DNA from: Nocardioides ganghwensis
GTDB lineage: Bacteria > Actinomycetota > Actinomycetes > Propionibacteriales > Nocardioidaceae
Assembly: GCF_014779655.1 (NCBI RefSeq)
Contig: NZ_JACXYX010000008.1
Coordinates: 124,001-188,000, forward strand
Reading direction: 5' to 3'
DNA length: 64,000 nucleotides
The notes below the pieces were generated by a model. That model was not told the DNA's origin and searched no databases. It saw only the letters and a program-made list of their open reading frames with translations. Position 1 is the first letter of the stretch, and every line of letters starts with the position of its first letter. Below, piece after piece: positions 28,739 to 37,382 of the stretch. The position numbers and the translations under genes were made by a program.

Positions 28739-29977
28739 TCAGAGCGACAGGCCGAGGGCGGCGTCGAGGAGGCGGTGGACGGTCGCCGCCGCCTCGTGGT
28801 CGGAGGTGTCGGCGAGCCCGGTGGTGCCGAGCGTGGCCTCGACCCAGTCCTGCACGACCCGCACCGCGGTGGGGGCGTCGAGGTCGTCGGCCAGCGCCGC
28901 CAGCACCTGCTCGACCACCGGACCGGAGGGAGCGCCGTACCCGAGGGCCAGGGCCCGACGCCAGGTGGCGAGGGTGTCGACGGCGTCCCAGAGCTGGTCG
29001 TCAGTCCACTCCCAGTCGCTGCGGTAGTGGTGGCGCAGCAGCACGAGCCGGATGGCCATCGGGTCGACCTCGCTCATCCGCAGCGCGGAGACGAAGACGA
29101 GGTTGCCCTTGGACTTCGACATCTTCTCGCCGTCGTAGGCGACCATCCCGGCGTGGGCGTACGCCTGGGCGAACCGGTGCCCCGGGTGCGCGACCTGCGC
29201 CTCGCCGGCCGACATCTCGTGGTGCGGGAACACCAGGTCGCTGCCCCCGCCCTGCACGTCGAAGGCGGTGCCGAGGTGGTCGAGGGCGATCGCGGAGCAC
29301 TCCACGTGCCAGCCGGGGCGGCCGGGGCCCCACGGGCTGTCCCAGGCGGGCTCGCCGGGGCGCTCGGCGCGCCACAGCAGGCAGTCGAGCGGGTCCTTCT
29401 TGCCCTCACGGTCGGGGTCTCCCCCGCGCTCCGGGAAGATCTCGAGCATCTCGGCGCGGTCGAGGCCCGAGACCGAGCCGAACGCGCCGTCGGCGGTGAC
29501 GGAGAAGTAGAGGTCGTCCTCGACGCGGTAGACCGCGCCGGCCTCCTCGAGCAGCCGGATGAGCTCGATGACCTGCGGGATCGACTCGACGGCGCCGATG
29601 TAGTGCGCCGGCGGCAGGACGCGCAGCGCCTCCATGTCGTCGCGGAACAGCTGGGTCTCGCGCTCGGCGAGCTCGGTCCAGTCGACCTTGACCTTGTCGG
29701 CGCGCTCGAGCAGCGGGTCGTCGACGTCGGTGACGTTCTGGACGTAGGTCACCTCGTGCCCGGCGTTGCGCCAGGCGCGGTTGAGCAGGTCGAAGGCGAC
29801 GTAGGTCGCCGCGTGACCCATGTGGGTGGCGTCGTAGGGCGTGATGCCGCAGACGTAGAGCCTTGCCGGGCCCTCGGGCCGCGTGTCGACGAGGGTGTTG
29901 CTCGCGGTGTCGTGCACCCGCACGACAGGGCCCGTCACGGGCAGTCGGGGAACGTCGGGCGACGACCAGGCACGCAT
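28739..29977 (-). CDS. mshC: Mycothiol biosynthesis cysteine ligase MshC
   Basis: 412 residues, close to the 414 of M. tuberculosis MshC. It joins cysteine to glucosaminyl-inositol using ATP, the third step of mycothiol synthesis. It resembles cysteinyl-tRNA synthetase but lacks the anticodon-binding domain: a zinc Cys in YVCGITPYD (Cys43), the HIGH-like THMGHA (51-56), zinc ligands in [16 protein letters not shown] and the KMSKS loop [10 protein letters not shown]. The ATG at 29977 is chosen over an upstream one because TAGGCT lies 7 nt before it. Mycothiol is the actinobacterial replacement for glutathione. Confidence 0.96.
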   Translation of the reverse strand: MRAWSSPDVPRLPVTGPVVRVHDTASNTLVDTRPEGPARLYVCGITPYDATHMGHAATYVAFDLLNRAWRNAGHEVTYVQNVTDVDDPLLERADKVKVDWTELAERETQLFRDDMEALRVLPPAHYIGAVESIPQVIELIRLLEEAGAVYRVEDDLYFSVTADGAFGSVSGLDRAEMLEIFPERGGDPDREGKKDPLDCLLWRAERPGEPAWDSPWGPGRPGWHVECSAIALDHLGTAFDVQGGGSDLVFPHHEMSAGEAQVAHPGHRFAQAYAHAGMVAYDGEKMSKSKGNLVFVSALRMSEVDPMAIRLVLLRHHYRSDWEWTDDQLWDAVDTLATWRRALALGYGAPSGPVVEQVLAALADDLDAPTAVRVVQDWVEATLGTTGLADTSDHEAAATVHRLLDAALGLSL

Positions 29978-29984
29978 GCGGCGC

Positions 29985-29990
29985 AGCCTA
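29985..29990 (-). promoter_or_regulatory. Leaderless -10 box of mshC
   Basis: Minus-strand TAGGCT, 7 nt before the ATG at 29977. Confidence 0.55.
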
Positions 29991-30043
29991 TCGGCCGGTC
30001 GGGAAGGTCTCACCGCCTCATGCCTCGGTCGACGCTGCGCGGC

Positions 30044-30832
30044 TCAGAAGGGAGGCCAGGGGATGACGGGGTACGACGACGTGGCGGGCGCGGGGAACTC
30101 CCCGCGGGCCAGCAGCCGCGCGAGCCGTCGCTCGGTGGTGGCCAGCTCGTCCCCGGTCACCAGGCCGGACAGCGTCGTGCCCAGCTCGCCGGCCAGCGCG
30201 GTGGCGAGCCGGCGGAGCCCGTCGAGCTCCGCCGGCGAGATCGGCTCGCCGACGAAGCCCCACAGCACGGTGCGGAGCTTGTGCTCGACGTGGAAGGTCA
30301 GGCCGTGGTCCACGCCGTGGCGGTGCCCGTCGGGCATCGGCAGGACGTGGCCGCCCTTGCGGTCGGCGTTGTTGACCACCACGTCGAACAGGGCCATCCG
30401 CCGCAGCGCCTCGCTGTCCTCGTGGACGAGCGAGACCGCCTGGTCGTGGGCGTCGAGACCGTCGAAGACGTGCCGGAAGCCGTCGGGCACCTGGCCCTCG
30501 GCGACGATGTCGACGGGTGAGACGTCCTCGACCTCGTCGCGCCACAGCTGCACCATCCCCGGACCGTGGGGTCCCTCGCCGAGGACCGTCGGCGGCACGA
30601 TGTCCCAGCCGAGCGCCTCGGAGACGGCGTACGCCCCGACCTCGCGGGCGGCCAGCGTGCCGTCGGGGAAGTCCCAGAGCGGCCGCTCCCCCGCGACCGG
30701 CTTGTAGACCACCCGGACCCCGGCGATCTCGCCGACGAAGGTGGCGTTGGAGGCGGGCAGGACGCGGCCGTGCAGCGTCAGCTCACCGGTGGGGAAGCCC
30801 GCTGGGGGCTGGAGCCCTGGGTCAGGGGTCAC
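30044..30832 (-). CDS. SCO1664-family protein (PI3/4-kinase-like fold, function unknown)
   Basis: 262 residues from the GTG at 30832, which overlaps the end of the DUF3090 gene by 11 nt; an in-frame start at 30853 is also possible. Kinase-like features are VVYKPVAGERPLWDFPDG (with a Lys), then MALFDVVVNNADRKGGHVL and HGVDHGLTFH, which resemble the catalytic and metal motifs of PI3/4-kinase-type folds. The family is restricted to actinobacteria and is found next to DUF3090, as here and at Rv2133c-Rv2134c. No substrate is known. Confidence 0.85.
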   Translation of the reverse strand: MTPDPGLQPPAGFPTGELTLHGRVLPASNATFVGEIAGVRVVYKPVAGERPLWDFPDGTLAAREVGAYAVSEALGWDIVPPTVLGEGPHGPGMVQLWRDEVEDVSPVDIVAEGQVPDGFRHVFDGLDAHDQAVSLVHEDSEALRRMALFDVVVNNADRKGGHVLPMPDGHRHGVDHGLTFHVEHKLRTVLWGFVGEPISPAELDGLRRLATALAGELGTTLSGLVTGDELATTERRLARLLARGEFPAPATSSYPVIPWPPF

Positions 30833-31406
30833 GGCGCCGGAAGCCGTTGGCACGGACGCACAGGTGCCCGTCGGGGTCCACCGGCTCGCCGCAGAACGGG
30901 CAGTCGGGACGGCCCGCGCCGATGACGGACAGGGCCCGCTCGACGAACGACCGGGCCGAGGCCGCGCTGATCCGGACGAGGAAGATCTCCTCGGGCTCCG
31001 GCTCGAGGAGGTCCTCGAGGTCCTCCTGGAGCTGCTCGGGCGAGACGACGGCAGCCTCGGTGAACGGGAAGACCTCGATCACCACCCGCTCGTCGGTGCC
31101 GTCCCACGACAAGGTCATGGTGCCGGCGCGGAACTCCTCCTCGATGGGCTGCTCGAGCGGCTGGGCGTCGGCGAGGTCGCGCGGGGCGATGGCCGGGATC
31201 AGCACGTCGTCGCCGGCGGCACGCATCAGCTCGTCGAGGAGCTCGTCGATGCGCTCGGCCAGGGCCTGGACCTGCTGCTTCTCCAGCGAGACGCTGACGA
31301 GGCGGGTGCCCTCACGTGCCTGGAGGAAGAACGTGCGCTGGCCGGGCTCACCAACGGTGCCGGCGACGAAGCGCTCGGGTGGGTCGAAGCGGTGCACGAC
31401 TGGCAT
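30822..31406 (-). CDS. DUF3090 family protein with zinc-ribbon-like tail
   Basis: 194 residues from the ATG at 31406, 7 nt after a TAGGGT box; the longer frame would enter the phosphomutase gene. The N-terminus MPVVHRFDPPERFVAGTVGE is typical of DUF3090. The end of the protein carries CPFCGEPVDPDGHLC, a Cys pair plus a later Cys and His able to bind zinc. The function is unknown. It is the first gene of a coupled pair with the SCO1664-family gene and may act with it. Confidence 0.88.
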   Translation of the reverse strand: MPVVHRFDPPERFVAGTVGEPGQRTFFLQAREGTRLVSVSLEKQQVQALAERIDELLDELMRAAGDDVLIPAIAPRDLADAQPLEQPIEEEFRAGTMTLSWDGTDERVVIEVFPFTEAAVVSPEQLQEDLEDLLEPEPEEIFLVRISAASARSFVERALSVIGAGRPDCPFCGEPVDPDGHLCVRANGFRRRDP

Positions 31407-31413
31407 GTCACTC

Positions 31414-31419
31414 ACCCTA
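31414..31419 (-). promoter_or_regulatory. Leaderless -10 box of the DUF3090 gene
   Basis: Minus-strand TAGGGT, 7 nt before the ATG at 31406. It overlaps the final codon and stop of the upstream phosphomutase gene. Confidence 0.5.
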
Positions 31420-32133
31420 GGGCGTGCCTGTCTGGGGCCCGGCGCCTCCACCGACCTCGGCGTCCGTACGCCGCCGACCGCGCGCCTTCTTGCGCGGCGG
31501 GGTCAGCCAGGCCAGGTCGCCGGCGTGGGTGTTCGTGCCGATCACGAAGGGCCGCGACTCGGTGTAGCGCACGATCGACACCGACGCCGGGTCGACGTGG
31601 ATGCGCTGGAAGAGGTCGAGGTGCGTGCCGAGCGCGTCGGCGAGGATCGACTTGATGACGTCACCGTGGCTGACGGCCAGCCACACCGCGTCCGGGCCGT
31701 GCTCGGCGGCGACGCGCGCGTCGTGGCGGCGTACGGAGGCGACGGCGCGGTCCTGCATCGCCCGCATCGACTCCCCGCCGGGGAAGGTGGCCGCGGAGGG
31801 CTGCGCCTGCACCGTCTTCCAGAGCTTCTCGCGGGCCAGGTCCTTGAGCGCCCGTCCCTGCCACTCGCCGTAGTCGCACTCGGAGAGCTGCTTGTCGGTG
31901 CCCGCCCGCAGGGCCGCGGCCTGGCGCGCGGTGATCTCGCGGGCCGTCTCCCGGCACCGCTCCAGCGGACTGGTGACCGCCGCTGCGAGGCGTACGCCGG
32001 CGAGGCGCTCGCCGACGGCCACCGCCTGCTGCACGCCGGCGTCGTCGAGGTGCACGCCCGGCAGGCGTCCGGCGAGGACCCCGGTGGCGTTGGCCGTCGA
32101 GCGGCCGTGGCGGACGAGGATGACGGTGGGCAC
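31417..32133 (-). CDS. MSMEG_4193-type histidine phosphatase / putative phosphomutase
   Basis: 238 residues. The histidine phosphatase superfamily is shown by the phospho-acceptor motif LVRHGRSTAN at residues 6-15, TSPLERCRET, and the second catalytic His in WLAVSHGDVIKS near 165. This subgroup sits beside DUF3090 and SCO1664 genes in actinobacteria. The physiological substrate is unknown. The C-terminal 30 residues are basic and low complexity. The GTG start lies 7 nt after TAGGGT; the divergent corA begins 33 bp away. Confidence 0.9.
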   Translation of the reverse strand: MPTVILVRHGRSTANATGVLAGRLPGVHLDDAGVQQAVAVGERLAGVRLAAAVTSPLERCRETAREITARQAAALRAGTDKQLSECDYGEWQGRALKDLAREKLWKTVQAQPSAATFPGGESMRAMQDRAVASVRRHDARVAAEHGPDAVWLAVSHGDVIKSILADALGTHLDLFQRIHVDPASVSIVRYTESRPFVIGTNTHAGDLAWLTPPRKKARGRRRTDAEVGGGAGPQTGTP

Positions 32134-32140
32134 GCAAGCG

Positions 32141-32159
32141 ACCCTAGTAGGACTAGCCT
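32141..32159. promoter_or_regulatory. Divergent leaderless promoters of the phosphomutase gene and corA
   Basis: Minus-strand TAGGGT at 32141-32146 is 7 nt before the GTG at 32133. Plus-strand TAGCCT at 32154-32159 is 6 nt before the GTG at 32166. The whole intergenic region is 32 bp, so the two -35 regions must overlap the opposite gene. Confidence 0.6.
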
Positions 32160-32165
32160 GACCGC

Positions 32166-33170
32166 GTGATCGTGGACAACGCGCTCTACCACCGCGGGAA
32201 GCGGGTGCCGGTCGGCAACGGCGACGACCAGAGCCTCGGGCACGCGCGGGTGCCGTGCGACCCCGGTGACTTCCAGTGGATCGGCATCCACGAGCCCAGC
32301 CCCGACGAGCTCCAGCTCATCGCCGACACGTTCGGCCTGCACCCGCTGGCGGTGGAGGACGCGGGCGACTCCCACCAGCGACCCAAGCTCGAGCACTACG
32401 GCGACACGCTCTTCCTGGTGCTCAAGACGCTCTGGTACGTCGACGAGGAGGACGCGGTCGAGACCGGGGAGATCAACATGTTCGTCGGCACCGACTTCGT
32501 CGTGACGGTCCGGCACGGCGAGGGGATCGACCTCGCCGACTCGCGCCGCGACCTCGAGGAGCGGGCCCAGGTGCTCGAGCACGGCCCGATGGGGGTCATG
32601 TACGCGATCTGCGACCGCGTCGTCGACGAGTACGAACGGGTCGGCGCCGCGCTCGAGGAGGACGTCGACGAGGTGGAGGAGTCCGTCTTCTCCCCCGCCC
32701 GCACCGACGACGCGAACCGCATCTACGTCCTCAAGCGCGAGATCGCCGAGGTGCGCCGCGCGGTCATGCCGCTGCGCGAGCCGATGCGGAAGTTCTCGCT
32801 GCACTCCGACACCGTCCCGACGATCCGCACGCCGATCCCGATCACGGCCGAGACCGCGACCTACTTCCGCGACGTGGCCGACCACCTGCAGCGCGTCTCG
32901 GAGGTCATCGACAACCTGGACATCCTGCTGTCCACCGCCTTCGACGGCCACCTCGCCCGCATCTCGGTCCAGCAGAACGAGGACATGCGCAAGATCTCCG
33001 CCGGCGCCGCGCTCGTCGTCGTGCCGACCCTCATCGCCGGGATCTACGGCATGAACTTCGACCACATGCCGGAGCTGCACTGGACCTACGGCTACCCCTT
33101 CGCGATGGCGCTGATGGCCGGGGTCGCGGCCGGGCTGTTCGCGCTGTTCAAGAAGTCCGGGTGGCTGTGA
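32166..33170 (+). CDS. corA: CorA-type magnesium/cobalt transporter
   Basis: 334 residues. CorA is a pentameric Mg2+ channel with a large cytoplasmic N-terminal domain and two C-terminal membrane helices. The signature GMN is in LIAGIYGMNFDHMPEL at the end of the first helix; the second helix runs to FALFKKSGWL. The cytoplasmic body with RPKLEHYGDTLFLVLKTL and FVVTVRHGE is typical. The leaderless start leaves no room for an Mg riboswitch. The next gene overlaps by GTGA, so an MFS transporter is coupled to it. Confidence 0.93.
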   Translation: MIVDNALYHRGKRVPVGNGDDQSLGHARVPCDPGDFQWIGIHEPSPDELQLIADTFGLHPLAVEDAGDSHQRPKLEHYGDTLFLVLKTLWYVDEEDAVETGEINMFVGTDFVVTVRHGEGIDLADSRRDLEERAQVLEHGPMGVMYAICDRVVDEYERVGAALEEDVDEVEESVFSPARTDDANRIYVLKREIAEVRRAVMPLREPMRKFSLHSDTVPTIRTPIPITAETATYFRDVADHLQRVSEVIDNLDILLSTAFDGHLARISVQQNEDMRKISAGAALVVVPTLIAGIYGMNFDHMPELHWTYGYPFAMALMAGVAAGLFALFKKSGWL

Positions 33171-34399
33171 CCCGTCCGTCTCCGACGGCCTGGCGGGTGG
33201 TGTGGTGGTTCGGCTTCGTCAGCCTGGCCGCCGACATGGTCTACGAGGGCGCCCGCTCGGTCTACGGCCCGCTGCTCGCCGCGCTCGGTGCATCCGCGGT
33301 CGTCGTCGGCCTCGTCACCGGTGCGGGCGAGGCCGTCGCGCTGGTGGCGCGGCTCGCGTTCGGCCCGCTCGCCGACCGGACCGGGCGCTACTGGACGCTG
33401 ACGATCCTCGGCTACGGCCTCACCGCCGTCTGCGTCCCGTTGCTCGCCCTCGCCCCACGGCTGGGTGCCGCAGGGCTGGTCTTCGCCGCGACGTTGATCC
33501 TCCTCGAGCGGCTCGGCAAGGCCATCCGCTCGCCGTCGAAGTCGGCCCTGCTCGCGCACGTGGCCTCCGCGGTGGGCCGCGGTCGCGGCTTCGGCGTGCA
33601 CAAGGCGCTCGACCAGGTCGGCGCCTTCGCCGGCCCGCTGCTGGTGGCGGGCGTCGTCGCGGTCGCATCGGTCTGGGCCGGCATGGCCGTGCTCGCCGTC
33701 CCGGGCGCGATCGCCATGGTGCTGCTGGTGACCCTGCGCCGCCGCGTGCCCGACCCCGGTGCGTACGACGTGGCGCGCGCCGCGCCCGCCGTGCCGTCGG
33801 CGCCTCGCCGCGGCTGGTGGGCCGAGGCCGTCGGCGCCGGGCTGTCGGGTGACTTCTTCCGCTACGCCGTGGCGGCGTCGCTCACGACCGGCGCGCTGGT
33901 GACCTTCGGGATCATCGGCTACCACCTGACCGTCGAGGGACTGCTCCCGGTGGCAGCGGTCCCGGTCGTGTACGCCGCCGCGATGGCCGTCGAGGCGATC
34001 GCCGCGCTGGGCGTGGGTGCGGTCTACGACCGCACCGGCACCCGGGTGCTGCTCGTGGTCCCCGTGCTGGTCGCCCTCGTCCCCGCGCTGGCCCTCGGCT
34101 CCGCGCTCGTCGCCGTGCTGGCGGGAGTCGTGGCGTGGGGCATCGCCCAGGGCGTCCAGGACTCCACCGTCAAGGCCGTGGTCGCCGACCTGGTCGAGGC
34201 ACCGCGGCGCGCCACCGCGTACGGCGTCTTCGCGGGCGTCCAGGGCCTGTTCGCGATCGTCGGCGGCGTCACGGCCGGGTGGCTCTACGAGCGCTCACTG
34301 CCGTTGCTCGTCCTGGTGGTCGCACTCAGCCAGCTCGCGGCGCTGGCGCTGCTGGCCGACACGTTCAGGCGGTCAGCACGCCTGCACCGAGCAGGATGA
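33167..34399 (+). CDS. Major facilitator superfamily transporter
   Basis: 410 residues with about twelve predicted membrane helices. The start GTG at 33167 overlaps the corA stop (GTGA); one six bases earlier is also possible. The motif-A-like GPLADRTGRYW lies between helices 2 and 3, and GAVYDRTGTRVLL is its counterpart in the second half. The N-terminus VSLAADMVYEGARSVYGPLL resembles MFS proteins of the heavy-metal/unknown-substrate group; the substrate cannot be assigned. The 3' end overlaps uppP, on the other strand, by 35 bp. Confidence 0.88.
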   Translation: MTRPSPTAWRVVWWFGFVSLAADMVYEGARSVYGPLLAALGASAVVVGLVTGAGEAVALVARLAFGPLADRTGRYWTLTILGYGLTAVCVPLLALAPRLGAAGLVFAATLILLERLGKAIRSPSKSALLAHVASAVGRGRGFGVHKALDQVGAFAGPLLVAGVVAVASVWAGMAVLAVPGAIAMVLLVTLRRRVPDPGAYDVARAAPAVPSAPRRGWWAEAVGAGLSGDFFRYAVAASLTTGALVTFGIIGYHLTVEGLLPVAAVPVVYAAAMAVEAIAALGVGAVYDRTGTRVLLVVPVLVALVPALALGSALVAVLAGVVAWGIAQGVQDSTVKAVVADLVEAPRRATAYGVFAGVQGLFAIVGGVTAGWLYERSLPLLVLVVALSQLAALALLADTFRRSARLHRAG

Positions 34400-35186
34400 G
34401 GGTGCCGGCGCCGAGCAGGATCCGGTAGACGACGAACGGCGTGTAGGACCGGGTGCTGACGTAGCGCAGCAGCCACGCGATCGCGGCGTAGCCGACGACG
34501 AACGAGACCACCGTCGCGGTGATCGTCGGGCCCCAGCCGAAGTCGTTGTGGCCGTGGGGGATCTCCTTCAGCTCGAACAGGCCGGCCCCGACCACCGCGG
34601 GGATCGCGAGGAGGAAGGCGAACCGGGTGGCGGCCTCGCGCTCGAAGCCGAGGAAGCGGCCCATCGAGATCGTCGCGCCGGAGCGGGAGACCCCCGGGAT
34701 CAGCGCGAGGGCCTGCGCGGCGCCCATGAGGACGGCGTCCCTCATCGTGATCTTGCCCAGCGGCCGGTCCGTACGCCCGACGCGGTCGGCGATGCCGAGC
34801 ACGACGCCCATCACGATCAGGGTGGTCCCGATGATCCAGAGGTTGCGGAAGTCCTCCTCGATGATGTCCTTGAGGAGCACGCCGAGCACCACGATCGGCA
34901 GCGAGCCGACGATGATGAACCAGCCCATCCGCGAGTCGAGGGTGCCGCGGTACTCCGCCTGGAACAGCGAGCGCACCCAGGCGCTGCCGATGCGCCAGAT
35001 GTCCTTGCGGAAGTAGATCAGCACGGCGAGCTCGGTGCCGATCTGGATCACCGCGGTGAACGCAGCGCCCGGGTCGCCCCAGCCGAAGAGCTCGGGGAAG
35101 ATCCGCAGGTGCGCGCTGCTCGAGATCGGCAGGAACTCGGTCAGCCCCTGGATCACTCCGAGGACGACGGCTTTGAGGAGATCCAT
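34365..35186 (-). CDS. uppP: Undecaprenyl-diphosphatase UppP (BacA)
   Basis: 273 residues from the ATG at 35186; the frame is open further upstream but that part lacks homology. UppP removes a phosphate from undecaprenyl diphosphate, recycling the lipid carrier for cell-wall synthesis, and can confer bacitracin tolerance. Signatures are QGLTEFLPISSSAHLRI with catalytic Glu and ALIPGVSRSGATI with Ser-Arg. Eight hydrophobic helices are evident. TAGGCT lies 11 nt upstream of the ATG. Confidence 0.95.
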   Translation of the reverse strand: MDLLKAVVLGVIQGLTEFLPISSSAHLRIFPELFGWGDPGAAFTAVIQIGTELAVLIYFRKDIWRIGSAWVRSLFQAEYRGTLDSRMGWFIIVGSLPIVVLGVLLKDIIEEDFRNLWIIGTTLIVMGVVLGIADRVGRTDRPLGKITMRDAVLMGAAQALALIPGVSRSGATISMGRFLGFEREAATRFAFLLAIPAVVGAGLFELKEIPHGHNDFGWGPTITATVVSFVVGYAAIAWLLRYVSTRSYTPFVVYRILLGAGTLILLGAGVLTA

Positions 35187-35240
35187 CACAGGGGGTGAGC
35201 CTACGGGCGCGTCCCGTGCCACCGGCGCAGGCCCCGTGGC

Positions 35241-35246
35241 TACTCT
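35241..35246 (+). promoter_or_regulatory. Leaderless -10 box of the aldo/keto reductase gene
   Basis: TACTCT, 7 nt before the ATG at 35254. Confidence 0.5.
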
Positions 35247-35253
35247 CACCCCC

Positions 35254-36201
35254 ATGCAGCAGCGTTCCCTCGGCGCGACCGGCCTCAAGGTGTCCCGGCT
35301 CGGCCTCGGCACCATGACCTGGGGTCGTGACACCGACGAGCACGAGGCGCGCGACCAGCTCATCGCGTTCGCCGAGGCCGGCGGCACGCTGGTCGACACG
35401 GCGGCCGGCTACGGCGACGGCGCCAGCGAGGAGCTGATCGGCACGCTCATCGGCGACGTCGTGGCCCGCGACGAGGTCGTCCTGGCGACCAAGGCCGGCA
35501 TCTCGCGGCGTACGGGCGAGCGCGTCACCAACACCTCGCGCGGCAACCTCCTCACCACGCTGGACGCCTCCCTGAAGCGGCTGGGTGTCGACCACGTCGA
35601 CCTGTGGCAGGTGCACGTGTGGACCGACGAGACCCCGGTCGAGGAGACGCTCCACGCCCTCGACCTCGCCGTGACCTCGGGACGGGCGTCCTACGTCGGG
35701 ATCTCCAACTACACCGGCTGGCAGACCGCCCAGGCGGCCACGTGGCAGCGCGCGGTCCCCGGCCGGGTCCCGCTGGCCTCGACGCAGGTCGAGTACTCGC
35801 TGCTCAACCGCCAGGTCGAGCACGAGGTCGTGCCGGCCGCCCAGGCCCTCGGCCTCGGCGTCCTGCCCTGGTCACCCCTCGGACGCGGGGTGCTGACGGG
35901 GAAGTACCGCACCGGTACGCCCTCGGACTCGCGGGCCGCCACCGAGCACTTCGCGCGGTTCGTCGGCGCCTACCTCGACGAGCGCGGCCGCGGCATCGTG
36001 GAGGCCGTCGCGCGTGCCGCCGACGGGCTCGGCTGGTCGCCGCTGGAGGTCTCGCTCGTGTGGGTGCGCGACCGGCCCGGGGTCAGCGCCCCGATCGTCG
36101 GAGCCCGTACGGCGGCCCAGCTCGACGGGGCCCTCGGCATCGAGGAGCTGACCCTGCCGGCCGAGATCGTCTCGGCCCTCGACGACGTGTCCGCCGACTG
36201 A
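35254..36201 (+). CDS. Aldo/keto reductase
   Basis: 315 residues, a TIM-barrel NADPH-dependent carbonyl reductase. The catalytic tetrad is visible: Asp and Tyr in VDTAAGYGDG, Lys in VVLATKAGIS, His in LWQVHVW. The cofactor-binding end has SAPIVGARTAAQLDGAL. It begins MQQRSLGATGLKVSRLGLGT, as in the tas/YghZ-type (AKR11-like) group. The physiological substrate is unknown. The start is fixed by TACTCT 7 nt upstream. Confidence 0.93.
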   Translation: MQQRSLGATGLKVSRLGLGTMTWGRDTDEHEARDQLIAFAEAGGTLVDTAAGYGDGASEELIGTLIGDVVARDEVVLATKAGISRRTGERVTNTSRGNLLTTLDASLKRLGVDHVDLWQVHVWTDETPVEETLHALDLAVTSGRASYVGISNYTGWQTAQAATWQRAVPGRVPLASTQVEYSLLNRQVEHEVVPAAQALGLGVLPWSPLGRGVLTGKYRTGTPSDSRAATEHFARFVGAYLDERGRGIVEAVARAADGLGWSPLEVSLVWVRDRPGVSAPIVGARTAAQLDGALGIEELTLPAEIVSALDDVSAD

Positions 36202-36244
36202 CGACCCACCTTCCACACCCATTCTGCGAGACGGGAGACAACCC

Positions 36245-36472
36245 TTGGCCAGGATCCAGCGACGCCCGCCGGCCCGCGGGGTGGAGTGGGAGTTCGAGAC
36301 GCTCGTGCTCCCGAAGGAGTTCTCCCGCAACGTCGTCACGCGGGTGCTCGTCGAACGCGCCGAGCACGGCGGCTGGGAGCTCGACCGCCTGCGCATCGGC
36401 AACGACGGCAAGCGGCGCGTGGTACTGCGCCGCAAGATCATCCGCCAGCGGCTCACGCTCTTTGCCGGCTGA
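36245..36472 (+). CDS. DUF5703 family small basic protein
   Basis: 75 residues from a TTG at 36245 with GGGAG upstream. The sequence VEWEFETLVLPKEFSRNVVTR and VVLRRKIIRQ is rich in Arg and predicted mixed alpha/beta. I assign it to the actinobacterial DUF5703 family (Rv2137c type) with moderate confidence; function unknown. It follows the aldo/keto reductase by 43 bp and may be co-transcribed. Confidence 0.7.
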   Translation: MARIQRRPPARGVEWEFETLVLPKEFSRNVVTRVLVERAEHGGWELDRLRIGNDGKRRVVLRRKIIRQRLTLFAG

Positions 36473-36480
36473 GCAGCGGA

Positions 36481-36945
36481 CTACCAGCCGGACGAGCCCG
36501 GGACACCCTTGAAGGGGCCGGTGACCCGTGAGGTGATCCAGCCCCCGTAGAAGCTGCCCGGCTGCGGCACCACGACCTCGTCGTCGACCGTGCACCGGTC
36601 CACGCGGCCGGGATAGAGCGCGACGTGGTCCACCAGCTGCTCGAAGCCCCTGGACGGGGTCGGGTAGGTCCATGCCACCGCCGGCAGCACCTCGTCGCCC
36701 ACCACGAGGTCGAAGTAGGCAGCCTGTCCCTTCCACTCGCACCACGAGGCGCCCTCCGCCGGGCGCAGCACGCCGTCGGCGAACGCGTCGAGCGGGAGGT
36801 AGTACGTCGGCGGGTGGCTCGTCTCGAGGACCCTCAGGCTCGCCGTGGTGTCGGCCACCACGTGACCCCGGTGCGTGACGACGACGCGCTCGGTGCTCGG
36901 GTCGACCCGCGGCGGTCGGGGGTAGTCCCACACGGACTCGGTCAT
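36481..36945 (-). CDS. DUF427 domain protein
   Basis: 154 residues from the ATG at 36945, chosen because TAGATT lies exactly 7 nt before it; an in-frame ATG at 36954 would precede the -10 box. DUF427 landmarks are VVADTTASLRVLETSHPPTY, CEWKGQAAYFDLVVGDEVLP and VAWTYPTPSRGFE. The domain is a small beta-rich fold of unknown activity, common in actinobacteria. It is transcribed convergently with the DUF5703 gene, with 8 bp between stops. Confidence 0.88.
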   Translation of the reverse strand: MTESVWDYPRPPRVDPSTERVVVTHRGHVVADTTASLRVLETSHPPTYYLPLDAFADGVLRPAEGASWCEWKGQAAYFDLVVGDEVLPAVAWTYPTPSRGFEQLVDHVALYPGRVDRCTVDDEVVVPQPGSFYGGWITSRVTGPFKGVPGSSGW

Positions 36946-36952
36946 GTGAGCC

Positions 36953-36958
36953 AATCTA
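36953..36958 (-). promoter_or_regulatory. Leaderless -10 box of the DUF427 gene
   Basis: Minus-strand TAGATT, 7 nt before the ATG at 36945; decides the start codon. Confidence 0.55.
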
Positions 36959-36968
36959 CGGACCGGAC

Positions 36969-37382
36969 CTACGGCTCGAGGCCGCGCGAGGCGAGCCAGG
37001 CCCGCCCGCGGCGCTCCGACGCCTGGGCGAGCCAGGCCTCCTCCACGATCTCGACGAGCTCGTCCCGGTCGATCTCGCCCACCCGGGACGCGCGCAGCAG
37101 CACCGACGGGTGGCCGTCGAAGTGGGCGGTGGTGAAGAACGGGAGGCGGTCGTCCTGGAGCAGCGCCTGCTTGTCCCCCTCCGAGGCCACCCAGATGACG
37201 ACGACGTCGTCGTAGCGCTCACCCGTGTCGGGGTCGACCGCGTCGGGTCGCGGCGTGCGGAAGAAGACGAAGGACTTGCCGCCCACCTGGTAGACGGGGT
37301 TCTTCTCCGGGCGGTGGACGGTCACGTGCGGCATCGCCCGCGCGGTGGCGTGGAGGTCGTCGACCGTCGCCCGACGGCTCAC
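36969..37382 (-). CDS. MmcQ/YjbR family protein, paralogue 1
   Basis: 137 residues from a GTG that overlaps the rpe stop (GTGA), so it is coupled to rpe. The family fold (CyaY-like) is indicated by [24 protein letters not shown] and [22 protein letters not shown]. The function is unknown; some members bind DNA weakly. A second gene of the same length, with the shared segment [11 protein letters not shown], is coupled to fmt at 42634-43047. Confidence 0.85.
   Translation of the reverse strand: MSRRATVDDLHATARAMPHVTVHRPEKNPVYQVGGKSFVFFRTPRPDAVDPDTGERYDDVVVIWVASEGDKQALLQDDRLPFFTTAHFDGHPSVLLRASRVGEIDRDELVEIVEEAWLAQASERRGRAWLASRGLEP

Noticed and set aside
28706..28740. Two copies of GCGGCGTACGTC between PAC2 and mshC as a regulatory repeat
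   Set aside because: Two short copies in a convergent gap; they fit the general abundance of CGTACG and have no other support.
32134..32165. Magnesium riboswitch upstream of corA
   Set aside because: The gene appears leaderless, leaving no 5' UTR.
35187..35399. Upstream extension of UppP (71 extra residues)
   Set aside because: The extension is Ser/Arg/Pro-rich, antisense to the aldo/keto reductase gene, and the UppP homology starts at MDLLKAVVLG.
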